DNA of 64,000 nucleotides, from assembly GCA_963772225.1 (NCBI GenBank), contig CAVYWD010000011.1, positions 1,178,001-1,242,000 on the forward strand. The letters are read 5' to 3'. Shown one piece after another: positions 11,210-20,735 of the stretch (position 1 is the first letter of the stretch; each line of letters begins with the position of its first letter). The notes beneath the pieces are model-generated. The model was given only the letters and a program-made list of their open reading frames with translations. It was not told the origin of the DNA and did not search any database. This stretch comes from CAVYWD01 sp963772225 (lineage in GTDB: Bacteria; Myxococcota; Myxococcia; Myxococcales; UBA5297). A program made the translations under genes and the position numbers.

Positions 11210-13711
11210 ATGTCTCCTCTGCTCCGCTCGACTCTCGCCGCACTCCTCGCCGCCGCGCCGCTCGCGTCCAGCGCCGCCCCGCCCGAGCCCGTCCGGGTCA
11301 CGTTGCCCAAGGGCGCCGCGCCCAAGGCGGCGACGCCGCCGACCACCGTGAGCCCCGAGGACGCCAAGAAGGGGCCCAACCGCGTCGCGCTCAACTCCCG
11401 CGGGCAGTTCCAGCTCGACTTCGACAAGGTCGACATCGACAAGCTGGTGCAGACCATCTCGGAGATGACGGGGAAGCTCTTCATCCTCTCCGAGAACATC
11501 CGCGGGAAGGTCACCATCATCGGACCCGAGCACGGCAAGCTCGGCGTCACCGCCGACGAGGCCTACGCCGCGTTCCTCGCCGCCCTCGACGCGAACGGGC
11601 TCACCACCTATCCGGTGGGCAAGTACATCAAGATCGTCGAGAAGCGCGCCGCCAAAGGCACCAACATCCCCACCCTGCTCGAGGGCGACGCGCCCTACAC
11701 CACCAACGAGCAGATGGTGACCAAGGTCTTCAAGCTGCGCTACGTCGAGGCCGAGCCGGTGCGCGCGGTCATCCAGCAGCTGGTCAGCCGCGATGGCGAC
11801 ACCGTCGCGTTCCCTCCCGACGTCATCATCGTCAACGACCTCGGCCTCAACATGCACCGGCTGGAGCGCATCATCGACCGGCTCGACATCGCCTCGTCCA
11901 ACGACGAGATCCGCGTCATCCAGGTCCAGTACGCCACCGCGACGGACATGGCGGAGAAGCTGCGGCAGGTCTTCGAGGAAAAGAACAAGAAGCCCGGCCA
12001 ACGCTCGGGCCAGGCGACCATGGCGCCTCCCCAAGCCGGCCATCCTCCGTCGCCTCCGGCAGCGGCGCCAGCCGGAGACAACGAGAACATCCCCGCGACG
12101 CTCTCGCAGATCATCCCCGACGACCGCACCAACAAGCTCGTGGTCATCGCCAACGACAAGGCGTTTCAACGCATCCTGGAGATTCTCAAGCACCTGGACA
12201 CGCCCATCCCCGGCGAAGGGCAGGTCCACGTCTACTATCTCTCGAACGCCAATGCCGAGGAGCTGGCGACGACGCTCGCCTCGCTGACCCAGGGCATCTC
12301 CAAGGGGTCCCGCCCGACGCCGCCGGCCGGCGGCGGTGCGCCCAAGGCCTCGACGATCGCCGACCTCTTCTCGGGCGAGGTGAAGATCACCGCCGACAAG
12401 GGGACCAACTCCCTGGTCATCATCGCCAACAACTCCGACTACCGGAACGTGGTCAACGTCATCGAGAAGCTCGACCACCCCCGCCGCCAGGTCTTCATCG
12501 AGGCGGTGATCATGGAGGTCAACCTCTCGGACACCGACAAGCTCGGCCTCTCGGTCCACGCCGGCAAGCAGGCGAGCCTGCAGTCGACCAACGACTCTTT
12601 GGCGGTGATCGGCAGCGAGCAGGTCTTGAGCTCCCTCGGCGGCATCGCGTCGCTGGCGAGCTTGGGCGGCTTCTTGGCCGGCCTCCAGGGTCCCAACCTC
12701 TCCGTCGGGGGCCTGAGCATCCCCTCCTTCTCCCTGGTGTTCCAGGCGCTCCAGAGCTCCACCGACACGAACATCCTCTCCACGCCGCACCTCTTGGCCA
12801 CCGACAACGAAGACGCGGAGATCGCCGTCGGCCAGAACGTGCCCTTCCAGGCGGGCATCACCTCGCCGCTCCTGAACAACCTGGCCTCCACCAGCACCAG
12901 CACCTCCGGCACGGCCCTGGCGGCGACCAGCCTGCTGGGCGCGTCCTCCGGCCTCATCGCGCCCATCCAGCGGCAGAACGTGGAGCTGAAGCTCAAGATC
13001 AAGCCGCAGATCAACGACGGCGACTTCATCCGCATGACCATCGAAGAGCAGATCGAGGAGATCGCCAGCCGAGACCCGACGCTGGGCCCGACGACCTCCA
13101 AGCGCACCGCCAAGACGACCGTGGTCTCGCGCGATCAGAACACCGTCGTGCTCGGCGGCCTCATCCAGGACCGCGTGCTCGAGTCGGTGAACAAGACGCC
13201 CATCCTCGGCGACATCCCCATCATCGGTCGGCTCTTCCGCTTCACCGAGACCGACAAGACCCGCCTCAACCTGCTCCTGTTCCTCACGCCGTACATCATT
13301 CGCGACCAGTCCGACTTCCAGCGGATCTTCGAGCGGAAGATGAAAGAGCGCCAAGAGTTCGTGGAGCAGTTCTACGGGCGCCAGCCGGGCTACCAAGTGC
13401 CCATCGACTACGCCCGCAAGGCGGGGCCTCTGGCCATGATGTTCAAGACGCTCGACCTCGAGGCGAAGAAGGCGGAGAACGGCGGACCGGGCGTTCCCGG
13501 CCAGAAGGTGATCACCCCGCGCGGCTTCAACCCTTACGCCCCGCCGGTCGGCAGCCAGCAGACCTCACCTGCTTCTCCCTCGGCGCCGCTCCCGGCACCC
13601 GGCGCGCCGCCGGCCGCCCCGCCCGCGGAGGCGCCCCCGGTCGCGCTTCCCCCGGCGGGAGAAGCGCCCGCGGTCAAGGAGCCGCCCGCTCCAGCGCTCG
13701 GCACCCGATAG
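11210..13711 (+). CDS. gspD: Type II secretion secretin GspD
   Basis: An 833-residue outer-membrane secretin that forms the exit channel. A short signal peptide (about residues 1-23, ending 'ASSAAP') is followed by the N0 domain ('QLDFDKVDIDKLVQTISEMT'), N1-N3 repeats (about 170-430, 'VFKLRYVEAEPVRAVIQQL', 'IPDDRTNKLVVIAN', 'GTNSLVIIANNSDYRNV') and the secretin core ('VFIEAVIMEVNLSDT', 'STDTNILSTPHLLATDNEDAEI', 'LGDIPIIGRLF', 'LLLFLTPYIIRD'). The last 110 residues are a Pro/Ala-rich tail, perhaps the pilotin-binding region. It is longer than the usual 650-750 because of Pro/Gly linkers in N2-N3 and the tail. Confidence 0.95.
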   Translation: MSPLLRSTLAALLAAAPLASSAAPPEPVRVTLPKGAAPKAATPPTTVSPEDAKKGPNRVALNSRGQFQLDFDKVDIDKLVQTISEMTGKLFILSENIRGKVTIIGPEHGKLGVTADEAYAAFLAALDANGLTTYPVGKYIKIVEKRAAKGTNIPTLLEGDAPYTTNEQMVTKVFKLRYVEAEPVRAVIQQLVSRDGDTVAFPPDVIIVNDLGLNMHRLERIIDRLDIASSNDEIRVIQVQYATATDMAEKLRQVFEEKNKKPGQRSGQATMAPPQAGHPPSPPAAAPAGDNENIPATLSQIIPDDRTNKLVVIANDKAFQRILEILKHLDTPIPGEGQVHVYYLSNANAEELATTLASLTQGISKGSRPTPPAGGGAPKASTIADLFSGEVKITADKGTNSLVIIANNSDYRNVVNVIEKLDHPRRQVFIEAVIMEVNLSDTDKLGLSVHAGKQASLQSTNDSLAVIGSEQVLSSLGGIASLASLGGFLAGLQGPNLSVGGLSIPSFSLVFQALQSSTDTNILSTPHLLATDNEDAEIAVGQNVPFQAGITSPLLNNLASTSTSTSGTALAATSLLGASSGLIAPIQRQNVELKLKIKPQINDGDFIRMTIEEQIEEIASRDPTLGPTTSKRTAKTTVVSRDQNTVVLGGLIQDRVLESVNKTPILGDIPIIGRLFRFTETDKTRLNLLLFLTPYIIRDQSDFQRIFERKMKERQEFVEQFYGRQPGYQVPIDYARKAGPLAMMFKTLDLEAKKAENGGPGVPGQKVITPRGFNPYAPPVGSQQTSPASPSAPLPAPGAPPAAPPAEAPPVALPPAGEAPAVKEPPAPALGTR

Positions 13712-13763
13712 AGCCCTTTTTCCAAGAGCTGCGCAGGCCGTCTTTGACCGTTGGAACCGAAAT

Positions 13764-15590
<1,827 letters not shown>

Positions 15591-15609
15591 GGAGCCAAGG
15601 CCTCGACCG

Positions 15610-16845
15610 ATGCCCGTCTTCGAATACAAAGGCCTGACGGAGGCCGGCAAGGCCATCCGCGGCGTCAAGGACGCCGACTCGGCCAAGACCCTGCGCGCGC
15701 TCCTCCGCAAGGATGGCGTCTTCTTGACCGAGGTCGTCTCGGAGAAGGAGGCCGGCGCGGCGGCGGCGAAGAGCCGCGAGGTCAGCGTCACGCGGTTCCT
15801 CACCGCGCGGGTCTCCTCCACCGACCTCGCCATCATGACCCGGCAGCTGGCGGTGCTCATCGGGGCGGGCGTGGCGCTGGTCGAGGCGCTGACGGCGCTG
15901 CAGGAGCAGGTGGAGCACGAGCGGCTCAAGATGATCCTGAGCCAGGTGAAGACGCGGGTGAACGAGGGCGCCTCGCTCGCCGACGCCATGGCCCAGCACC
16001 CCAAGGTCTTCACCACGCTCTACGTGAACATGATCCGCGCGGGCGAGAGCTCCGGCGCGCTCGACGTGGTGCTGGTGCGGCTGGCGGATTTCACCGAGAG
16101 CCAGGCCCGGCTCAAGAGCAAGATTGTCGGCACCCTCACCTACCCCGCCATCATGATCGTCATCAGCATGGTCATCTTGACGGTGCTCTTGACGGTGGTG
16201 GTCCCCAAGGTCACCAAGATCTTCGAAGACAACCGGCTCACGCTGCCCCTTACCACGCGCACGCTCATCGCCCTCTCGAGCTTCGCGCGGGACTATTGGT
16301 GGTTCATCATCATGGCCGTCGGGCTCGGCGTCTGGCTCTTCCTGCGTTGGAAGAACACCGAGGCCGGCCGGATGCGTTGGGACCGGATCGCCCTGACCGC
16401 GCCGGTCTTCGGCAGCCTCATCCGGATGATCGCCATCTCGCGGTTCTCGCGGACTCTGGCCACCCTGCTCAAGAGCGGCGTGCCGCTGTTGTCGGCCATG
16501 GACATCGTGCGCAACATCGTCGACAACAAGGTGCTCTCCGGCATCATCGAGAGCTCGCGCGACTCCATCCGCGAGGGCGAGTCCATCGCGGCGCCGCTCA
16601 AGCGCTCGGGGGAATTTCCGCCGCTCGTCTACCACATGATCGCCATCGGCGAGCGCTCCGGGCAGCTCGAGGAAATGCTGGTCAACGTGGCGAACGCCTA
16701 CGAGACGCAGGTCGAGGTGCGGATCGCCGCGATGACCAGCCTGCTCGAGCCGGTGATGATCGTCGGCATGGGCGGCGGCGTGGCCTTCGTCGTCTTTTCA
16801 ATTCTGATGCCGATTCTACAGCTCAACACCCTGGTGCACGGATGA
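15610..16845 (+). CDS. gspF: Type II secretion inner-membrane platform protein GspF
   Basis: A 411-residue polytopic membrane protein, the expected length. It has two GspF/PilC repeats, each beginning with a cytoplasmic helical domain ('LAIMTRQLAVLIGAGVALVEAL' and 'ISRFSRTLATLLKSGVPLLSAM'), with three membrane helices: 'PAIMIVISMVILTVLLTVVV', 'WWFIIMAVGLGVWLFL' and 'MIVGMGGGVAFVVFSILMPI'. It starts 19 bp after gspE, and its stop overlaps the next small gene by ATGA. Confidence 0.95.
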   Translation: MPVFEYKGLTEAGKAIRGVKDADSAKTLRALLRKDGVFLTEVVSEKEAGAAAAKSREVSVTRFLTARVSSTDLAIMTRQLAVLIGAGVALVEALTALQEQVEHERLKMILSQVKTRVNEGASLADAMAQHPKVFTTLYVNMIRAGESSGALDVVLVRLADFTESQARLKSKIVGTLTYPAIMIVISMVILTVLLTVVVPKVTKIFEDNRLTLPLTTRTLIALSSFARDYWWFIIMAVGLGVWLFLRWKNTEAGRMRWDRIALTAPVFGSLIRMIAISRFSRTLATLLKSGVPLLSAMDIVRNIVDNKVLSGIIESSRDSIREGESIAAPLKRSGEFPPLVYHMIAIGERSGQLEEMLVNVANAYETQVEVRIAAMTSLLEPVMIVGMGGGVAFVVFSILMPILQLNTLVHG

Positions 16846-17054
16846 GCGAGCACGCCGCATCGCCAGCGGAAAGAATCGTCCGGGGCAGCGCGTTGGCAGC
16901 GATGATCGCGCTGGCCGCGGGGCTGGTCTTCCTCGGGCTCGCGCTGCATCGGCCTTTCGCCGCCTCGGCCGAGCCCTCGAATTCGGTGAGCCTGAACGCG
17001 GAGCCTTCCGCAGGAGAACACCCATGTGCACCTATTCGCGATTCCACTCCCTGA
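16842..17054 (+). CDS. Small one-helix membrane protein inside the T2SS operon
   Basis: 70 residues. The start overlaps the gspF stop (ATGA) and the 3' end overlaps the gspG start by 31 bp, as expected for translational coupling. It has a charged N-terminus, one membrane helix ('ALAAMIALAAGLVFLGLAL') and a short tail. I know of no standard Gsp component in this slot. It could be an unrecognised accessory subunit, or only a leader frame that couples gspF to gspG. No homology is claimed. Confidence 0.5.
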   Translation: MSEHAASPAERIVRGSALAAMIALAAGLVFLGLALHRPFAASAEPSNSVSLNAEPSAGEHPCAPIRDSTP

Positions 17055-17470
17055 TCCGCGCCGACGAACGGGCATCGCGCCGCCCGCCGCCGCGGGGCAT
17101 GACCCTCCTCGAAATCATGGTGGTCATCACCATCATCGGCGTGGTGATGGCCGCGGTGGGCGTGGCGGTCCTGCCGATGCTCGACCAGGCCAAGGTCGAC
17201 ACCACCAAGAACTCCATCATGACCGTCGAGACGGGCCTCAAGCTCTATTACACCCGCCACGGCAAATACCCCGACACGAGCCAGGGCCTCGGCATCCTGG
17301 TGCAGGAGAGAATGCTCGACAAGCCGCCCAAGGACGCGTGGCAAAACGACTTCGTCTACTTGAACGAGGGCGGGAAGTACAAAATCATCTCCTACGGCCG
17401 CGACGGCGCCCCTGGCGGCGATGGCGTCGACACCGACATCTCCAACGAAACCTCCAACGAGAAGAAGTAG
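17024..17470 (+). CDS. gspG: Major pseudopilin GspG
   Basis: 148 residues, the major subunit of the T2SS pseudopilus. A 25-residue basic leader precedes the prepilin-peptidase site RG|MTLLEIMVV (Glu at +5), followed by the long hydrophobic helix. The C-terminal fold has 'TRHGKYPDTSQGLGIL', 'PKDAWQNDF' and the calcium-loop region 'GRDGAPGGDGVDTDI'. The leader is longer than usual (6-10 residues in many species) but is the only start that keeps the cleavage site. The two following genes repeat its globular domain. Confidence 0.95.
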   Translation: MCTYSRFHSLIRADERASRRPPPRGMTLLEIMVVITIIGVVMAAVGVAVLPMLDQAKVDTTKNSIMTVETGLKLYYTRHGKYPDTSQGLGILVQERMLDKPPKDAWQNDFVYLNEGGKYKIISYGRDGAPGGDGVDTDISNETSNEKK

Positions 17471-17479
17471 GAAACAATT

Positions 17480-17932
17480 ATGAGCAACCCTGAAAAGGCC
17501 GGCACCCTGGCGGCACTCCCTTGGTGGCTGAAGATCGGAGTCCCCGCTTTCTTCGTGTTCTTCGTGGCGTTCATCATCATCGCTGCCCTCAACGAGTCGC
17601 CCAACGACTTCGAGAAGACGAGGACCACGTTCGCGACCGTCGAAACGACCCTCAAGCTCTACCGGGCCCGGCACGGCGCCTATCCGACCACCGCCGTCGG
17701 GCTGAAGGGGCTGGTCAGCGAGCAGCTGCTCGACGAAATACCCAAGGACGGATGGGGAGGCCAGCTCGGCTTCGAGAGCGACGGCAACCGCTTTGAAATC
17801 ACTTCGCTGGGCGCCGACAAGGCTCCGGGAGGAACCGGTATCAATGCCGACCTCCACTACTCAGGCAAGGAAGGCCGGATGGACAAGGGTTCCGCCGACA
17901 CCTCCAACGCGACGGCGAACGAGAAGAAGTAG
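17480..17932 (+). CDS. GspG-like protein with a non-prepilin membrane anchor
   Basis: 150 residues starting 9 bp after gspG. The C-terminal 100 residues are a clear GspG globular domain ('LYRARHGAYPTTAVGLKGLVS', 'PKDGWGGQL', 'GADKAPGGTGINADL'). The N-terminus has an ordinary membrane helix ('GVPAFFVFFVAFIIIAAL') without the G|xxxxE prepilin-peptidase signature. It therefore should not be processed or polymerised as a normal pseudopilin. It may be a membrane-held regulator or cap of pseudopilus growth; that is inference. Confidence 0.8.
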   Translation: MSNPEKAGTLAALPWWLKIGVPAFFVFFVAFIIIAALNESPNDFEKTRTTFATVETTLKLYRARHGAYPTTAVGLKGLVSEQLLDEIPKDGWGGQLGFESDGNRFEITSLGADKAPGGTGINADLHYSGKEGRMDKGSADTSNATANEKK

Positions 17933-17941
17933 GGCCTTTTC

Positions 17942-18165
17942 ATGAGGGTCGCGAGCTCTGTCGGAACCGACACGGCGCTTATCTGACCACCGCCGACGGG
18001 CATCGAGCTTTTGGTGGGCGACCTCGACAGGCTGCCAAAGGACGGTTGGGTAACGAGTTCGACTTTCTGAGCGACGGCAACCACTGCGAAATCACATCCC
18101 ATGGCGTAGACGGAGCACCCGGAGGAGCAGGCAACGATGCAGACATTCGCTCCTCGAGCCCATGA
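17942..18165 (+). pseudogene. Decayed GspG-like gene between two intact paralogues
   Basis: Three pieces of a GspG globular domain appear in order but in three frames: 'RHGAYLTTADG' (from about 17965), 'IELLVGDLDRLPKDGW' (about 18002-18049), then 'NEFDFLSDGNHCEITS' and 'VDGAPGGAGNDADI' to TGA 18163-18165. The N-terminal anchor is missing. Spacing and motif order match the flanking genes at 17480 and 18162, so this was once a third copy in the tandem array. Confidence 0.85.
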
Positions 18166-18560
18166 CGCCGATCGGCGCGAACGCCGAATCGAAGCGCCGC
18201 TCCCGGGCGAGCAACCTGCGCCTGTTGCTCGTCCTGGCGACGCTCGGGGCGGTGCTCTTCCTCTTCCGCTCCTCGGAGCGCCGCTATCGGCCGAGCGACG
18301 CCACGCGGGCGACGCTCCTGACGGTGCGGACGGGATTGAAGCTCTTCCGGGAGCGGCACGGCGCCTATCCGACGACGGCGGAGGGCTTGTGCGCGCTCGC
18401 GGGCGAAGGGCTCCTCGATCGACCGCCGATCGACGCCTGGGGTCGGGCGCTCGTCTATCGAAGCGACGGGGTGGAGTTCGAGCTCCTGTCTTTGGGAGCC
18501 GACGGCGCGCCGGGTGGCATGGGCGAAGACGCGGACCTCGCGGCGCGGGACCTGAATTGA
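18162..18560 (+). CDS. GspG-like protein with a non-prepilin membrane anchor, second copy
   Basis: 132 residues with the same plan as the protein at 17480: a basic N-terminus, one membrane helix ('LRLLLVLATLGAVLFLF') without a prepilin cleavage site, then the GspG domain ('LFRERHGAYPTTAEGLCALAG', 'PIDAWGRAL', 'GADGAPGGMGEDADL'). Its ATG overlaps the stop of the decayed copy, and its own TGA overlaps the start of gspH (TTGA), so it is translated within the operon. Confidence 0.8.
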   Translation: MTPIGANAESKRRSRASNLRLLLVLATLGAVLFLFRSSERRYRPSDATRATLLTVRTGLKLFRERHGAYPTTAEGLCALAGEGLLDRPPIDAWGRALVYRSDGVEFELLSLGADGAPGGMGEDADLAARDLN

Positions 18561-19261
18561 ATCGGGCAGGAGCTCCAGCAATACCAGGCCCCTGGGCAGC
18601 CGTCCGCCGCCGCGCCCGACCGGCGCCGCGCGGCATGACGCTCATCGAGATCATGATCGCATTGGCGGTGGTGGCGTCGGTGGTGCTCGTGGCGGTGCCG
18701 TCCATGGAGGCGTTCGCCGGCATCCGGGCTCGGGAAGAGGCCGGGAAGCTCTCCGGCGCCATCCGGTTCATGTACGGCCAATCCGCGCTCTCCGGGAAGG
18801 TCTGCCGCCTGACCTTCGACCTGGACGGGCGAACCTGGTGGCCGGAGTGCACGGAGGGCCAGTTCACGCTCGAGCGCGAGAAGGAGCGCACCCTGGGCGG
18901 GAAGGCCGTCGAGGAGACGAAGCGATACCCCCGGCGCTCGTCGAGCTCCTCTGGGCTCAAGGACGAGGGCGAGCTCTTGCGCGAGCGCATCGAGAAGAAG
19001 GCGGAGTTCTCGAGCTTTCAGACCGAGGAATTCGGAAAGCACAAGATGCCCGAGGGCGCGGACTTGGCGGTCTGGGCCGCGCACCAGCGCGACAAATACG
19101 TGAAGGGCAAGGCCTTCCTCTATTTCTTCCCTCAAGGCCACACCGAGCGCGCGCAGATCTACGTGTCGAGCGGCCACGGCGACGTCTACACCCTGGCCGT
19201 CTCGGCGCTCAATGGAAAGGTGAAGGTCGTCGACTCCGAGCTGGAGGTGCCGCGCGATTAG
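18557..19261 (+). CDS. gspH: Minor pseudopilin GspH
   Basis: 234 residues. Cleavage site RG|MTLIEIMIALAVV, then a globular domain of minor-pseudopilin type ('IRAREEAGKLSGAIRFMYGQSALSGKVCRL'). I prefer the TTG start at 18557, which overlaps the previous stop as TTGA, because ATG 18635 would begin at the mature Met and leave out the leader and the Gly(-1). A charged insertion (about residues 100-160, rich in Lys/Glu/Arg) makes it longer than the usual 160-190. Confidence 0.85.
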   Translation: MNRAGAPAIPGPWAAVRRRARPAPRGMTLIEIMIALAVVASVVLVAVPSMEAFAGIRAREEAGKLSGAIRFMYGQSALSGKVCRLTFDLDGRTWWPECTEGQFTLEREKERTLGGKAVEETKRYPRRSSSSSGLKDEGELLRERIEKKAEFSSFQTEEFGKHKMPEGADLAVWAAHQRDKYVKGKAFLYFFPQGHTERAQIYVSSGHGDVYTLAVSALNGKVKVVDSELEVPRD

Positions 19262-19284
19262 CGGCTTGAAACCCTTTCATCGCC

Positions 19285-20076
19285 ATGGCCGAGACCCCTG
19301 CCAAGAACGCCCGCGCTTCTGGGCCCCGCCGCGCCGGCGGATTCACCTTGCTCGAGGTGATGATCGCCTTGGCGATCCTCGCCGTCTCCCTGGTGGCCAT
19401 CTCCGGCATCAATTCGGGCGCCATCGACGCGCACACCTATTCCAAGCGGCTGACTCTCGCCACGCTGCTCGCGCGGAGCAAGATGGCGGACCTGGAGCAG
19501 AAGCTCCAATCCGACGGCCTGCCGTCCGACGACAAAGAAGAGGAAGGCGGCTTCGACGAGGAGGGCTACCCCGAATACCGCTGGCAGGCGCAGATCATCC
19601 GCCCCAAGACCGAGAAGGTCGACACGGCCCAGCTCCTCTCCCTGACCGGCATGGGGCTCACCGGCGCGGACGGCAAGAGCGGCTCCGCCAGCGACGCCTT
19701 GAAGAACCTGCCGCCCGACGTCGCCTCGAAGATCCCCGGCGGCGCCTCCGCGCTCACCGGGTCTTCGGCCCCGGGCGGCCCGACGGCGGCGGGGATGGGC
19801 GGGCTCTTCGGCGGCATGATGCAGACCCAGATGCAGACCATGCTCGACATGCTCGGCAAGACGGTCCGCGAGGTGCGGCTGACCGTCTTCTGGAAGAGCG
19901 GCAAGCTGGTCGACAAGTTCACCGTCGTGACCCATGTGGTGAGCCTGGGCCAGGGCACCGACCAGGCGAACTCGGCGGCGCAGACCACGTCCACGACCAC
20001 GACCGGGTCGACCCCAGGCTCCACCGGGACCCAGGCGCTCCCCGGGCTCCTCCAAAACCTGTCGGGGGCCAAATGA
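19285..20076 (+). CDS. gspI: Minor pseudopilin GspI
   Basis: 263 residues. Prepilin motif GG|FTLLEVMIALAILAVSLVAI after an 18-residue leader, followed by 'INSGAIDAHTYSKRLTLATLLARSKMADLEQ', which is typical of GspI. GspI helps build the pseudopilus tip with GspJ and GspK. It is about twice the usual 120-130 residues: a Gly/Ala/Ser-rich insertion (about 115-190) and a Thr/Ser-rich tail extend it. Its stop overlaps gspJ by ATGA. Confidence 0.88.
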   Translation: MAETPAKNARASGPRRAGGFTLLEVMIALAILAVSLVAISGINSGAIDAHTYSKRLTLATLLARSKMADLEQKLQSDGLPSDDKEEEGGFDEEGYPEYRWQAQIIRPKTEKVDTAQLLSLTGMGLTGADGKSGSASDALKNLPPDVASKIPGGASALTGSSAPGGPTAAGMGGLFGGMMQTQMQTMLDMLGKTVREVRLTVFWKSGKLVDKFTVVTHVVSLGQGTDQANSAAQTTSTTTTGSTPGSTGTQALPGLLQNLSGAK

Positions 20077-20735
20077 GAGCGGGCCGCGGCTTCACGCTGG
20101 CGGAGGTGATGATCGCCCTGGCCATCACCGGGCTCATCAGCGGCCTAGTCTGGGGCAGCTTCTCCACCGGCCTGCGCGCCAAGGAGGTCGTGGACGAGGA
20201 GGCCGGGCTCTACCGCGAGCTGCGCACCGGCATGAGCCGCCTGACCCGCGAGATCTCCATGGCCTTCATCTCCGAGAACTGGGACTCGGCGCGCTTCCGC
20301 GACAACCACGACCGCCCCACGTTCTTCACCGGCGAGCAGAACAAGCTCTCGTTCTCCATGCTCGGCCACCAGCGGCTGCTCAAGGACGCCAAGGAGTCTG
20401 ACCAGTCCATCGTCTTCTACAAGGTGGACCGCGACCCGGACGACCGGGACAAGACCTCGCTCTTGCGGTGCGAGAAGCCGGTCATCGACGACGAGCCCGG
20501 GCGCTGCGAGCGCTGGGAGACGCTCATTTCCGACGTGAAGAAGGTGGAATTCAAGTACTGGGACAACAAGAAGAAGGACTGGGTGAACGAGTGGGACACC
20601 CGCCAGCTCGAGCATCCGACCCAGCTCCCCGACCGCGTCTACATCGAGCTCACCGGCAAGAACGAGCTCGGCAAAGAGCAGAAGTATTTGACCCAGACCC
20701 GCATCAACATGGTGACCCTCCTCGAGCGCAAGTAA
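20073..20735 (+). CDS. gspJ: Minor pseudopilin GspJ
   Basis: 220 residues, the usual size. Short leader, cleavage site RG|FTLAEVMIALAITGLISGLVW, then the GspJ domain ('EEAGLYRELRTGMSRLTREISMAFIS', 'LSFSMLGHQRL', 'VKKVEFKYWDNKKKDW'). It forms the tip complex with GspI and GspK. Both ends overlap neighbours (ATGA with gspI, TAATG with gspK). Confidence 0.92.
   Translation: MRAGRGFTLAEVMIALAITGLISGLVWGSFSTGLRAKEVVDEEAGLYRELRTGMSRLTREISMAFISENWDSARFRDNHDRPTFFTGEQNKLSFSMLGHQRLLKDAKESDQSIVFYKVDRDPDDRDKTSLLRCEKPVIDDEPGRCERWETLISDVKKVEFKYWDNKKKDWVNEWDTRQLEHPTQLPDRVYIELTGKNELGKEQKYLTQTRINMVTLLERK

Noticed and set aside
11096..13396. Long minus-strand frame opposite gspD, and similar antisense frames across the T2SS operon
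   Set aside because: Antisense shadows of GC-rich genes; compositions are extreme (Arg/Ala/Gly/Val/Leu) and no family motif is present.
18635..19261. ATG 18635 as the gspH start
   Set aside because: It would remove the prepilin leader and the Gly before the cleavage site; TTG 18557, overlapping the previous stop, keeps both.
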